From assembly GCF_033958435.1 (NCBI RefSeq), contig NC_134137.1, positions 254,432,501 to 254,496,500 on the forward strand: a stretch of 64,000 nucleotides of DNA. The letters run 5' to 3'. The position numbers and the translations under genes are program-made. Origin of the DNA: Carettochelys insculpta (lineage: Eukaryota; Chordata; Testudines; Carettochelyidae). How positions within the stretch are numbered: the stretch's first letter is position 1; each line of letters starts with the position of its first letter. Positions 1 through 11,878 of the stretch are shown piece by piece. The notes under the pieces are model-generated. The model did no database searches. It was not told the DNA's origin and was given only the letters and a program-made list of their open reading frames with translations.

Positions 1-437
1 ACCAGTCATCATGAATTTTCAGAAATGTTTACCAGGAGACCAGCCACGTGCTGCAAGCCTATTCATGGCAAAAGCATGACTAAGTTAGTTAACAGGAGCA
101 AATTAATGACTCCTGTATCCTTCTCCCTCAGCCAGAGCAGACCTGTGAACATCCTTGTGACTGGTATAGCTTCCAAGACCATTAGTGAAAGAGCAGGCAG
201 GAAAGGTCATGGTGGAAATTGGCTAGGCCTCATGAAACGGTCCAGTGATGACTGGTCTGGATAAGTGTGATCAATTGTTATTAGGGTGAAATATATAAAA
301 ACTACAAAGATTAAGGTTATGTACACAACACCAAGAAGTGACATGTTCAGTGAAAAACCCACAACCTCTTGTGTCAGTATGTTCAGCACACAGAGAGCAA
401 ATAGCATTATATTAGACTGACTCTTATGCTGGCCATA
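1..437. other. No gene recognised
   Basis: Short open frames only; no domain, RNA or repeat boundary is recognised. It borders the pogo-like element on the right. Confidence 0.4.
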
Positions 438-1510
438 CAGTCTTCCCCTGCCTTACGAGGGTAATTCGTTCCTGAAAAACTCCTCTTAGGGCGAATTCTT
501 GTAAGTTGAAAATGTAATTACCATTAATTTCAATGGGAAAAAATTGTATGCGTTCCTGAGCCCCAAAATTTACACCAATTTACGCTAAAACAACACCAAA
601 TCCCATTAAAATGAACACAGTTACTTCAATAGTTAACATTAGTTATCATAACACAACATAACAAGGCATTTTCCCTTCATTAATTACTGTACAATATGTC
701 TGTTTACCTGCAGAGACAGGGGAATGGAAATCAAAGAGCGCCTGGGAGCGGGGCGCAAAGCCGGTTAGCTGCCCACAGCTGCAGAAGCAGGGCTGGTGCG
801 AGGGGGCAGGCAGGGCAGATCAGGGCACAGGGAGGCACGGGGAGGCAGCCCAGCCTGAGCGCAGCTTCAGTTAAGCGGGGAGGAGGCGGTATCAGGGGCT
901 GGCTGCACGGGGAGCTAGGCAGACACAGGAGTCCCCCCTTTGGCAAGGGTCGATGCCTCACTTGTGCGGGGCTGCACAGTGGAGAGGCCCTGCCAGCAGC
1001 GGCTGAGGCGCTAAATGCAAAGTAACGCCACCGGCTGCAAGCGGTGCCCGAGGCACAGCTGTGCAGGGCGGGCAGCGGCGGCCCCCTAGCCACCCAGAGA
1101 ACAAGCGGCAGGGGCAGGGCTGGGATGGGCTGCAAGCCCAGCAGCCACATCTTGTGGGAACACCTGGGAGCCCGCGGCCACCAGCTGGGCCAGGGCGCAC
1201 TGCTGCTGCAGAGCCGAGGCAGAGACCCAGACCAGCCACAGGTAAAGGCTGGGCTGGGGGCCCCGGGAAACCACCACCGTGTGCTGCAGAGAGACGCACC
1301 AGGTGGTATGTAGCTGCGGGCAGCCTCTGTCTGGAGCCGCAGCCTTTCTCCTGCTGCAGGGTGTCTGCGTCCCGCTGAGATGCACAAAATTAAAATTGGT
1401 CCTTGTAAATTCGAAGAAATGCCTCGTAAGACGAGGTAGGGGTTTTAAATCAAACTCCTTGTAAACCTGAATTCTCATAACCTGAATGGGTGTATCTCGG
1501 GGTATGACTG
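438..1510. mobile_element. Pogo/Tigger-like DNA transposon, nonautonomous, GC-rich core
   Basis: The left end starts CAGTCTTCCCCTGCCTTACG after TA (436-437). The right end reads, as its reverse complement, CAGTCATACCCCGAGATACA and is followed by TA (1511-1512). The CAGTC termini, CTTACGAGG-type subterminal motifs on both sides (near 454 and 1426) and the TA duplication are typical of pogo/Tigger elements. The outer 270 bp on the left are AT-rich, while 710-1380 is strongly GC-rich. The open frames inside lack a recognisable transposase. Confidence 0.75.
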
Positions 1511-2078
1511 TAGTGTCATTCCAGTACATCCATGAGACTCATGATTGGAGGTACCCAGGGAGGATCTCAGTAGGTAGCTGGTAGGGCGTGATGAATGTGA
1601 TGTAATCCCTACCCCGTGTTGCAATGACCATTGGCTTATGACTATAAATATGCATAATTCAAAGATGCTTTGGACAAAATACCTCATGTACACTATCAAT
1701 TTGAAAGTTACGATCTGCTGGATGTGTATATTCTATTTTTGTGCACGTATCATTCTTATCGTGAAGTTAGAAATATGGAGTGTATGTCAATTCATAGCTT
1801 TAAATGTGCTACAGAGGGCCATTACTGGTGCCCCCACCCTAATGGCTGGTTGATCACCTTAATGCCTTGTAAACAATCTTGTTTGTCCTGTAAGTCTAGA
1901 GGATGGTTAGTGCTAGAAAGACGTGATCATATCACTTGGTACTCAACACCATTTTGATTCAGTGTTTTTCTGACGGGTGAGGGTGATGTTTCCTGTCCTA
2001 TGGAGAAGTTTATTTAAGCTATGGGAATCTACCAGGTCTTTCTCTTCAGCCTGCTTTGCAATCTGCCTGGCATTTTCT
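1511..2078. other. No gene recognised
   Basis: AT-rich sequence with no coding, RNA or repeat signature I can support. Confidence 0.35.
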
Positions 2079-2337
2079 GGCCGTGTCTACACTAGCCAAA
2101 AACTTCGAAATGGCCATGAGCAGATAGGAATAAGGGGACTTTGAAGTAGGCAGGGACCTTTCGAAAAGGAGCCCCATCAGGACGAGCTGCGTGGCGGCGA
2201 GCCGAGTCAATTTTGAAGTGCTGTGGCCGCCCGCATGCTAATAAGGCGCTGAATATGTATTTCAGCGCTTCATTACTAAACTTCAAAATGGCCATTTGCA
2301 TGGCCATTTCAAAGTTTTGGCTAGTGTAGACGTAGCC
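2079..2337. mobile_element. Harbinger-like MITE, deleted copy of the 40.5-kb palindrome family
   Basis: The ends are GGCCGTGTCTACACTAGCC and its complement form GGCTAGTGTAGACGTAGCC. The interior repeats AACTTCGAAATGGCCATG, GAATAAGGGGACTT, AGGAGCCCC and GCGCTGAAATATG-like motifs found in the 40509-40944 foldback element, but one arm is almost entirely missing (only about 30 bp remain before the GAATAAGGGGACTT centre). The flanks TCT and CCT could be a decayed 3-bp duplication. Confidence 0.8.
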
Positions 2338-2563
2338 CCTAAGGGGAAACAAAGAACTTTGAAAGGCTGTTGAACCAAAAGAGAGAAAAAGAACAGCTCT
2401 AATATGAAGATTTTGCCTGATATGAGAACAGCTCTTTGGGGGAAAAATCTGTGTGCAACAAGTTTCTAAGGGACATTAGAACTAGGCATGTATTTTTTTG
2501 TCATTTTTCATTTTACATTAACTGGGTAATGGAGATATTTAACAGGCATGTATCAACCCTCAA

Positions 2564-2826
2564 TTATGTCTATGTCTATACTGCAGGATGTTTTTGATGT
2601 TGCTTATTTCGATGTTCTAATGTCTAAATAAGCACTGTTGGAAAATTGCATTCACACAGCGATGGTATTGTGAGATGGAGCCTTCACATGAGCCAATAAT
2701 AGCTGTGTTTTGTTCACACACATTCCTTTTGGATCTTAATGTGGTTTGCAGAACTGGAGTTATTATTTTGAGGGAAAAGTCCTCTTATCTCAAATCATAC
2801 TGCTTGGCTCCGTGAAGACAAGTCCT
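2564..2826 (+). mobile_element. MITE fragment, same family as 54409-54743
   Basis: It starts near TATGTCTATACTGCA and shares ordered motifs (TTCTAATGTCTAAATAA, GTTGGAAAAT, GGAGCCTT, CCAATAATAGCTGTG) with the reverse complement of 54409-54743, ending near GAAGACAAGTCC. No coding capacity is seen. Confidence 0.6.
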
Positions 2827-3389
2827 TAATGAAAAAAATAATTGTGTATTACTATGGCTATGTGACCTTAGCTTAAAATTTGACTCAAATATTTCATTAG
2901 TTTGTGTCTGAGGCTTATGAAATCACATTTCTAAAAAATCTTTGTGTAGTAATGAGGTCTGACAATCAGGCTTGGCTAAAGCTAAAGGTCTAAACAACAA
3001 TCAATGCTTTACGTATGCCTGTCCAAGTTTTCCCACTTTCTTTTTCAAAATTCACAAGGACCCCCTCGGCTGGCAATCCTGTGGGTCCTTGCTTCATCGT
3101 ACTCTGTGGTGATTTTAAGGGAGGGAGATTATACAGTCAATTCCAAGCTCCAAGTTTTTTGCCCTGTTGGATTGCGATTCCTGCAGAGGGCAGCTCGCTT
3201 ACCAGAACAGCGGTCGGGGTCACCACTGTAGTTGGGATAATCACATTGGGGTCACCAATTTAGTTAATTTTGATTCATTTGTTCATTCCGATAAACACTT
3301 ACAGTTGGGCACACATAATTTGCTAGTCAGAACAAAATAATTCATAGCCCTACTCGCATCTCCTATCCCTATTCACATAGCAATTCCCA
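2827..3389. other. No gene recognised
   Basis: Short shadow frames only; nothing supported as gene or repeat. Confidence 0.3.
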
Positions 3390-3475
3390 TACATAGAATC
3401 ATAGAACAATAGAGCTGGAAGACACCTAAAAAAGCCATCAAGTCCAGCCCCCTGTCCTAAGCAGGACCAAACCCA

Positions 3476-5147
3476 TCAGATCAGCCTAGCCAGGGCTTTA
3501 TCAAGGTGAGACTTAAACACCTCCAGGGATGGAGATGCCACCACTTCCCTGGGTAGACCAGTCCAATACTTCACCACCCTCCTGGTGAAAAAGTTTTTCT
3601 TAATGTTCAACCCGGACCTTCCCAACCGCAACTTGAGACCACTGTTCCATGTTTTGCCATCTGTGACCACTGTGAACAGCCTCTGTCCAGCCTCTTTGCA
3701 TCCTCCCTTCACTAAGATGAAGGCTGTTATCAAGTCCCCCCTCAGTCTTCTCTTCTGAAGACTAAACAGTCCCAATTTCCTCAACTCTTCTTCATAGGTC
3801 ATATGCTCCAGTCCCCTAATTATTTTGGTCACCCGCTGCTGGACCCTCTCCAGTGTATCCACATCCTTCCCATAAGTGGGGGCCCAGAACTGGACACAGT
3901 ACTCCAGATGCGGCCTCACCAAACCTTAATAAAGAGGAATAATCACTTCTCTGGATCTACTGGCAATGCTCCTCTTGATGCAACCTAATATGCCATTAGC
4001 CTTTTTGGCTACAATGGCACACTGTTGACTCATGTCCAGCTTCTCGTCTACTACAACTCCCAGGTCCTTTTCGGCAGAACTACTACTGATCCAGTCAGAC
4101 CCCAACCTGTAACAATACTTGGGACTCTTCTGGCTCAAGTGCAGGACTCTGCACTTGTCCTTAGTGAACCTCATCAGATTTCTTGCAGCCCAATCTTCCA
4201 ATTTGTCTAAGTCTCTCTGGACCCTGTCCCTACCCTCCACCGTATCTACCCCTCCCCCTAGCTTAATGTCATCCACAAACTTGCTGAGGGTGCAATCCAA
4301 CCCCTCATCCAAGTCACTGATAAATATTTTGAACAGAACAGGAACAGAACCGAGCCTTGGCGCACTCCACTAGAAGCCAACCTCCATCCCGACATCGAGC
4401 CGTTGATCACTACCTGCTGGGCCTGACCTTCTAGCCAGCTTTCTATCCATCTTACCACCCATTTATCCAATCCACATTCCTTTAACTTGCTCACAAGAAT
4501 ATTGTGTCAAGTATCAGAGGGGTAGCCGTGTTAGTCTGGATCTGTAACAGCAACGAAGGGTCCTGTGGCACCTTATAGACTAACAGAAAAGTTTTGAGCA
4601 TGAGCTTTCATGGGTACAGACTCACTTCATCAGATGCAGAAGAATATTGTGGGAGACCGTATCAAAAGCTTTGCTAAAGTCAAGATATATCACATCTATT
4701 GATTTTCCCCTATCCACAGAGCCAGTTATCTCATCGTAGAAACTAATCAGATTGGTCAGGCATGACTTGCCCTTCATGAATCCATGATGAATATTCCTGA
4801 TCACTTTCCTCTCCTCCAAGTGCCTCAAAATGACTTCCTTGAGGAGTCCCTCCATGATTTTTCCAGGGACTGATGTAAGACTGACCGGCCTATAGTTCCC
4901 TGGATCATCCTTCTTCCCTTTTTTAAAGATGGGCGCTACATTTGACTTTTTTGCAATCATCCGGGATCTCTCCTGATCTCCACGACTTTTCAAAGATAAT
5001 GGCCAAGGGTTCATCAATGACATATGCCAACTCCCTCAGAACCCTCAGATGAATTAGGTCCGGGCCCATGGATTTATGTATGTTTAGCCTTTTTAGATAG
5101 CTCCTAACCTGTTCTTTCCCCACCAAAGGCTGTCCACCTTCATCCAC
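3476..5147 (-). pseudogene. CR1 ORF2 reverse transcriptase and C-terminus, frame-broken
   Basis: Successive frames carry the RT in order: IHKSMGPDLIHLRVLREL (5147-4923), VAPIFKKGKKDDPGNYRPVS and [15 protein letters not shown] (5023-4622), a damaged block with GVRQGSVL (4494-4258), then FVDDIKLGG (4312-3926), where the catalytic FADD has become FVDD, and finally [11 protein letters not shown] to the C-terminus at 3476. At least four breaks and one insertion make it inactive. Confidence 0.92.
4507..4639 (-). mobile_element. Short GTGTTAGTCTG-type repeat inserted in CR1, 12-bp target duplication
   Basis: The 133-bp insert splits the CR1 RT. AAGAATATTGTG occurs at 4495-4506 and again at 4640-4651, an exact 12-bp duplication. 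Motifs GTAGCCGTGTTAGTCTG, GGCACCTTATAGACTAAC and CACTTCATCAGATGCA mark the abundant turtle repeat also seen at 38700-39292 and at the 3' end of the Penelope-like element. Confidence 0.9.
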
Positions 5148-6373
5148 AGTGCATCACTTATTGCATTAGTCTGGGAGCTGTCCTTGTCTGTGAAGACAGA
5201 GGCAAAGAAAGCATTAAGAACTTCAGCTTTCCCTACATCAGCTGTCACTGCATTACCTCCCTCATCCAGTAGGGGACCCACACCCTCTCTGATCACCTTT
5301 TTCTTGCTAACATGCCTGTAGAAACTTTTCTTGTTATCCTTCACATACCGTACGAGTAGCAATTCCAGTTGTGCTTTTGCCTTCCCGATGACTGCCCTAC
5401 ATTCTTGAGTTATACCTTTATAACCCTCCCAAGACATCTGTCCAAGTTTCCACTTGTTGTAAGCTCCCTTTTTGTGCCTAAGTTTTCCAAGGATTTCCCC
5501 AGTAAGCCGGTCTGGCCTCCTACCATATTTACTTCTCTTGCTGTGCATCGGGACGGTTTCTTTCTGCGCCTTCAATAGGGCTTCCTTAAAATACTGCCAG
5601 TTTTCCTGGACTCCTTTCCCCTTCATGGTAGCATCCCAGGGGATTCTACCCATCAGGTTCCTGAAGGAGTCAAAGTCTGCTTTTCTGAAGTCCAAGGTGT
5701 GTAATTTACTGCTCTCTTTCCTTCCTTTGGTCAGGATCCTGAAGTCTACCATCTCATGATCTCTGCTTCCCAGGTTATCACCCACCTCTACCTTCCCGAT
5801 TAGTTCCTCCCTGTTTGTAAGCAGCAGGTCAAGCCACGCATGACTTCTGGTCGGGTCCTTCCTCACTTGTACCAAGAAGTGATCCCCAACATTCTCCAGA
5901 AACTTCCTAGACTGCTTGTGTACCGCCGTATTGGTCTCCCAACAGATGTCAGGATAATTGAAGTCCCCCATGATAACAAGAGCCTGTGATCCGGAAACTT
6001 CTCTCAGTTGTCCAAAAAAAGCCTCATCTACCTCATCATCCTGATTTGGCGGCCTGTAGCAGACACCAACCACCACATCTCCAGTGCTCCCTACACCACT
6101 AAGCTTGACCCATAGATTCTCAAGAGGCTTTTCTCCCTCTATGTACTGGAGTTCCAAGCAATCATAGTGCTCTCCTACATACAGTGCAACCCCTCCTCCT
6201 TTTCTCCCTTGCCTGTTCTTCCTGAACAGTTTATACCCTTTTGTGACAGTGCTCCAGTTATGTGAGTCATCCCACCAAGTTTCTGTTATCCCAATCAAGT
6301 CATAGTTCCTGGACTGGGCCAAGGCTTCTAATTCCTCCTGCTTGTTACCCAGGCTTCTGGCATTGGTGTACAA
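5093..6373 (-). pseudogene. CR1 ORF2 N-terminal part: APE-type endonuclease
   Basis: A 426-residue open frame starting MYTNARSLGNKQEELEALA. It contains the AP-endonuclease-like motifs IGITETWWDDSHNW (catalytic Glu), VVVGVCYRPPNQDDE, VIMGDFNYPDICWE (catalytic Asp/Asn) and SRDHEMVDF (catalytic Asp-His). This enzyme nicks target DNA for target-primed reverse transcription. The frame breaks at its 3' end near 5093, just before the RT palm motifs, so ORF2 as a whole is not translatable. It is retrotransposon sequence, not a host gene. Confidence 0.93.
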
Positions 6374-6581
6374 ACACCTTAGATAACCAGTCGATCTCCC
6401 TGCCCTCTCTACTCAAACCAGGGGTCCATGTCTGTTGTACATTCCTCTTTGCATTTCTTCCTGGTCTCCAAGTTCCTTTCTCCCCTCCGGGTTTTGGTCA
6501 CCATCCCCCAGCGAACCTAGTTTAAAGCTCTCCTCACTAAGTTTGCAAAACTACTTGCGAAAATGCTCCTTCCTCTCTTGG

Positions 6582-7049
6582 TTAGGTGGACCCCATCTCT
6601 TCCCAGTAATCCTTGTGCCCGGAACAGCATCTCATGATCAAAGAATCCAAAGCCTGTCCCCGACACCACCTGCATAACCATGCATTTACTTCCTCAATTT
6701 GATGGTCCCTACCTAGCCCTTTCCCTTTGACAGGAAGGATGGTCGAGAACACCACTTGCACTCCAAACTCTTTAACCCTTCTTCCCAGCGCCCCATAATC
6801 CTCAGTAACCTGCTCAAGGTCATTCTTGGCCGTATCATTAGTTCCGACATGCAGAAGTAGGAAGGGGTAGTATTTTGAAGGCTTGAGCAGTTTTGTAAGG
6901 CTCTCAGTCACATCCTGAATTCGAGCTCCCGGTAAACAGCACACCTCACGAGATTCCAGGTCCAGTCTGCAGATGGATGGTTCAGTCCCTCTTAGGAGGG
7001 AGTCCCCAACCACCACCACCCGTCTTTTTCTTATGGGGGTGGTGGTCAT
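6582..7049 (-). pseudogene. CR1 ORF1 fragment with SGNH/GDSL esterase-like domain
   Basis: A 155-residue frame. It has VVVVGDSLLRGTE (GDSL block I, with the Ser nucleophile) near residues 11-23 and LLHVGTND (block III GxND) near residues 65-72, the hallmarks of the esterase domain in CR1 ORF1 proteins. It is followed by ILPVKGKGLGR and a C-terminal end at a stop. The esterase in CR1/L2 ORF1 is thought to act with the RNP; here it is probably nonfunctional because the N-terminal part and the rest of the ORF are missing or out of frame. Confidence 0.85.
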
Positions 7050-7095
7050 TGAACCCCACCCCTAGGACTACACAGCCCATCTCTTGCAGTAGAAG

Positions 7096-9525
7096 CAGTT
7101 CCCTTCCAATTTTTAACCCGTGAGGCTCCTTCCAAAGCATTCACCACTGCAGAAACAGTGGAGAGAGCCTGAAAGCGATTATTTTCTCTATACATTATCT
7201 CATATTATGTCATACATTATCTCATATTACCTTATCTCATATTACCTATACATTTATTCCAATGATTTAGATAGGCTTAATGTACCCAGTTATAAGCATT
7301 TATGAGCACATATATCCACGACTAAAGCTCTAGTCCTCAAAGACACACAATGGCCAAAGCCATCTGTGTTATCAAACATGTTTACCCCACATAGCACTTA
7401 TGGTCCCGGGCCTAACATTCCCAGGCCTACCATAAGGGACTAATAAAATTGGCAAATAAAATCTGTCCATCAGTCATACAAAGGACTGTGTAGGCTTTGG
7501 GACAGCTGGGGCATCAGTGTGTGGACTGGGAAACAAAGGTGACCACATAACAGTGTTTAGCCCACTAGGTCACCTTCAGTCTATGTATTAGGCTTTTCCC
7601 GGATGATGGGTACACATCCTCCCCATAAAAAGACAAAAAGTGGAGCAACGTAGTAATAAGAGGGCCTGACAATAAAGCTAAAGACCTAAGCAACAGTAAA
7701 TGCTTTTTTTTAATATACAGCAAAGCTAAAGGCCTCAAGCTGGAACAACATAGGGTTGAGCAAAAGTAGTGAACGAGGTAGATTCTTCTCGCAGGAATGC
7801 CGAAAGAGACAGGGCTGGTAAGTAACAGAGCCTGAAAATACATAAAACACCCAGCGTCATGCACTCACACATACATAAACACATCCTACTGGGAACCATG
7901 CACTCCCCCTATCCTTGCCATAGACAACAGCTTAGCACCAGATACACTCCGACCCAAGTTCAGGAACTGTTAAGCAAAACTGGGCCAGCTACTAATCTTA
8001 GGGAGGATTAACGACCACCAGAGTTGGCAGAAAGCAGCATGTTTATTACACTCATGCTAAGCTCAAGAAAAGGGGCAAGGGGGTCACTTTCAAACTCTCA
8101 CATTCATACTCACGCTGCCAGGCACTGGAGATGCCAGCATTCTCCCAGGACAGGCACAGCACTAGAGATGTCTTCCCGAGGCATGATGGACTGCAACGTG
8201 GTGGACCACTGGTCAGGCAGTCCGGGCGAAGGGCCTTCCTGGGATGTGCAATCTTGTGAGCATGCTCCAGAGCATCTGGCTCCTTCTGGTCTGTGGCTAG
8301 CTATGACTTGGCCATGTCTGGTTGGTTAAACCCCACCTCAGGTAGTGTCCATGCATGGGGCATGTGATTCCTGCCTGATCAGGGTCCCAGAGACTTTGTC
8401 TACCTGGGAGCTCTGCTGATCTCCCAGCTGCTCAGACAGTCCATTCATCACAAGACACATTCCAGGGGAGGGTGGAGGGAGCCATATCCCAGGCATTCAG
8501 TGAGCAGGGAGCAGGGAGGTGTAACAAGCTTTTTTAGACATACAGGTCACTGCTGTTCCCACAACAGGAACTGATCATAATGACAAGCATAATGGATAGT
8601 GTTGTTTTGATGGTACTACCACTATCCCCAAGTTAGTGGGTACATCTAGTCACATCAAGGGGTTGACTTATTACAATGAAGGGGTTGTCCCTGGGATACA
8701 TAATGTACATGTAACCTGTTTGTGTCACACTGAATGTATTGCCTGGTGTAGGGGACAGTATTGGGGCACTGTGGCCCCCTGAAAATATACGGCGGCCATT
8801 GCTGCGGTGTATGCATGCACCAGTATAAAACCGTAGATACCTAATCCAGGTGCCTGAGAGGTTGGAGACCATATGTCAACAACAATAAAATCTGGTCCCA
8901 ATGCCTTTGTACCTCGCTTGATTTGTGGTTCTTGGGGGCTCTCTGAGGCCTCCACTGTTGGTTAAATGTGGAGTTTACACCGCTGTCCAAAGAGAACATG
9001 CACACATGGCCAAAGTGATTAACATCAAACAGAGCAGATTGGATGTTTGAGCACCGTTCCCGTAAAAATGCCCAACAATACCTTGCATAGATGTTTAGAT
9101 GCACAAGCTGAAAATTCTGTTTCAGCTGTAAATGCTGGCACTGCAGACATAGTTTTATAAATACATTCTTCAAAATACCACCCTGACCTAAATTAGTTTT
9201 TAAAATTTTAATTACTATAATACAAAACTTGTTTCCAAAGTGTCCCTGTCCTTTCTATCCATCCATACTCCTTTTTCACTCTCCCTGTTGAAGAGAGCCC
9301 TGAAATGGACAACGTACTTTTTTCTCCCGGCTACCTGGACAAATGAGTTTCCCTTTTACTTCTGGCTATTTGATGAACTAGTTTTCAGAGAAACCGCCAC
9401 CAAAATCAACACCTCACTAAGCTATAAAATCCTTTGGTATGCCTACAATTTTTGGAAACACATTTTAACATGTTAATGACATGTCATAAGCATGTCGTGT
9501 TATGTAAATCACACAAAATAAATTC
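7096..9525. other. No gene recognised; AT-rich tract at 7195-7260
   Basis: It contains a short tract with repeated TCTCATATTA units near 7198-7250, and otherwise short shadow frames. The segment 7980-8560 has LTR-like base composition, but I see no paired LTR, primer binding site or target duplication, so no call is made. Confidence 0.3.
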
Positions 9526-10038
9526 CCAAAGCTGCGTCTACACATAAGCGCCCTTTCGAAAGGGCAAAAATCAAAGTTCAGCTTTCAAAAAAGTGGCCAT
9601 GGAAAGAGAGCACCTGCCGCCATTTTTCAGGTCAGCGTTCCGATCCGCTCTTTCGAAGAGCCGCCCTCGTCTTCACGGCTCCAAGCCCTCTTTCGAAAGA
9701 AGGGAGGCAGGAAACGCCACAGACGGGGTCCCATGGCCGACAAGCCCTTCTGGGGCCACAGCCAGCCGCCTCCTTTAAAGGGCCTCTCCTTCCGCCCTCC
9801 CCTCCACACGAGCCGAGTGCTGCCCAGCCTGTTCCTGCCCGGCAGAGCCCGCTCGTGCCCATGGAAGCCCAGCGACAGCTCCTCTAGGCGGACGCCCTGC
9901 TGGCAGCGCTGTGCACCCTCACCGTAGCTGCACCCCAGCTCATCGGGTGGCTGCAAGGTCCCCCTGGGGCTGTGGGGCTCCCCCCCCCCCGGTGCCCCGA
10001 TGCCTTTGGACCCACCCCAGCAGCACTGACTGGTGGGA

Positions 10039-11125
10039 GCGCCTGGTGCTGGGGGAGTGGGGCGAGGAAAGGTGGCTGTGGAACTTCCACATGTCAAAGC
10101 AGACATTCGACGAGATCTGCCGCTGGCTCACCCCCGCACACCGGCACCACGACACCTGCATGCGGCCAGCCCTCACCTTGGAGAAACAGGTCACAGTCAC
10201 CATCTGGAAGCTGGCCACTCTGGACTCCTATCGCTCCGTGGGACAGCAGTTCGGGGTGGGCAAGGCCACCGACGGGGCTGTCCTTATGGAGGTAAAGGGG
10301 GCTGGGGGGGCGGGGGGGTTGGGGCAAGGGGAACCCTCCCCTGCAATGGTCTGGATGGGGCAGGGACTGGATGGGAGGGGGCAGGGGCTGCATGGGCCAG
10401 GGGCCGGATGGGAGCGGGGTAAAATGGGCCTGAGGCGGAGGGCCACGGCTGCCACACCCACATTAGAACACGTGTCCCCCTTCCCCCTCTGCAGGTCATC
10501 AGGGCCATCAACGCGATGCTGCTCCATAGGGTCGTCTGCCTAGGGGATGTGAACAACACCATTGCCAGCTTCCAGGACCTGGGCTTCCCGAAGTTCATCA
10601 GCGCTTTGGCCAGCACACATATCCCCATCCATGCCCCACCACACAGTGGTGGCCAGTACATCAACTGAAAGGGCTAACATTTGGTGGTGCTGCAGGCCAT
10701 AGTGGACGCGAGGAGCTGGTTCTCCGACCTCTATGTGGGCTGGGCCAGCCGCACCCACAATGCCCGGGTCTTCCAGAACTCCAGCCTCTGCCGCCACATG
10801 CAGGCCGGCACCTTTGTCCCCCAGAGGGAGATCCTCATGGTGGAGGACACCACCATGCCACTCTGTATGGTGGCAGATGCAGCGTACCCCCTGCAGCCTT
10901 GGCTCATGAGGGCCTACACAGGCACCTCGACCCCACCCGAGAGGTGTTCAATGAATGCCTCAACCACACCTGCAACGTGGTGGAGCAGGCCTTCAGGCGT
11001 CTAAAGGGGCGCTGGAAGTGTCTCCTCACCCGGCTGGAGGTCGGGGTCCCCAACATGCCCCAGGTGGTGGGTGCCTGTTGCGTCCTCCACAACATTGTTG
11101 AGGGAAAGGGGGATGCCTATGTCCC
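10039..11125 (+). pseudogene. HARBI1-like Harbinger transposase, inactivated
   Basis: Exon-like part 1 (about 10039-10290) encodes FHMSKQTFDEICRWL and EKQVTVTIWKLATLDSYRSV, then GQQFGVGKAT, the helix-turn-helix region of PIF/Harbinger transposases. A 203-bp intron (GTAAAG...CTCTGCAG, 10292-10494) follows, then the DDE domain from 10495. Of the catalytic triad, the first Asp site (normally D-x-THI) reads ALASTHIPI and has lost Asp; the second is kept in VADAAYPLQPWL and the Glu in VVEQAFRRLKGRW. Two stops lie near 10665-10678, and there is a frame change near 10920. The last recognisable segment is VVGACCVLHNIVEGKGD. Confidence 0.9.
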
Positions 11126-11878
11126 CGGCGGGGGGGCCCTCTGGCTGGCGCTGTCTGTGAGCAGCCGGGCACTGCTCCCATCCGCCAGGCCCACCAGGAT
11201 GGCCACCGCATCCGGAAGGCCCTCAGGCAGGCCTTTGCCGATGGCCACCTCTGACCAGCGCGCACGCCCACATCCCATGCACATCGGTCACCCAACATCC
11301 CTGCCACCCCCAGCCCCACCAGCACCACACCCGCACATCCACCACCCACCAGCCACTGAGGAGCACAGCATGGAGTGGTGAATAATAAAGAAACGTTTAT
11401 ATAACTTGGGTGTTTGGAATAATACGTGCAGGGGGGCTCTAACTCGGAGGGGGTTGGGGGAACCAACTTGGAGGGGGGGTGGAGGGAACCAACTTGGAGG
11501 CGGGGGGGCGAGATGCTCATTGTTGGGCAGGGGTGGTGGGCCGTGAACCCCGTCGGCCCCTGGAGCCCCTGCCCCCCGGGTGTGGGGTCCCCGGTGGTGG
11601 TGGGGCGGTTGCTGGTACCACCGGCAAATATTGCTGGCTGGTGGGCCTGGTGGGGGCAGAGGGGGCAGGCTCGGGGGAGGCAGGGGGGGCAGGCTCACTG
11701 GGGGTGGCAGGGGCAGGGCCAGCAGGAGGAGTCTCCAGGGGGGCCAGGAGGCATCCCATGTGGGGGCTGGCCTGTGTACAGTCCGGGGCCACCGGTCCCA
11801 TGTGCGGGCACCTAGCCCTTTCGTTGCCCCCACCCTTGGAGTAGGTGTGCGACCCTCCCTGTACGTACTGGAGGGTCC

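Larger units (their letters stand above)
3390..7095 (-). mobile_element. Near-full-length CR1 LINE with ORF1 and ORF2 remnants
   Basis: On the minus strand the element runs from about 7095 to its 3' tail at 3390, where the plus strand shows ATAGAATCATAGAAC, the CR1 terminal repeat. ORF1 (7049-6582), endonuclease (from 6373), RT and the C-terminal region follow in order over about 3.7 kb, so it is close to a complete autonomous CR1 rather than the usual short 5'-truncated copy. ORF2 carries frame breaks near 5100, 4620-4500, 4300 and 3924 and a nested 133-bp repeat at 4507-4639. It lies about 11 kb upstream of the SLCO1 coding start. Confidence 0.95.

Noticed and set aside
731..1387. 218-codon minus-strand frame in the pogo-like element
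   Set aside because: Open because of GC-rich composition; overlapping frames on both strands are similar and none resembles a transposase.
5093..6373. Host endonuclease gene
   Set aside because: The 426-codon frame is the CR1 ORF2 endonuclease, continuous with RT and the CR1 tail.
10039..11125. Domesticated HARBI1 host gene
   Set aside because: It lies inside an element with termini and target duplication and has stops, a frameshift and a lost catalytic Asp.
11288..11833. 181-codon proline-rich frame on the minus strand
   Set aside because: Low-complexity GC-rich shadow frame inside the Harbinger-like element, with no domain; overlapping frames on + are equally long.
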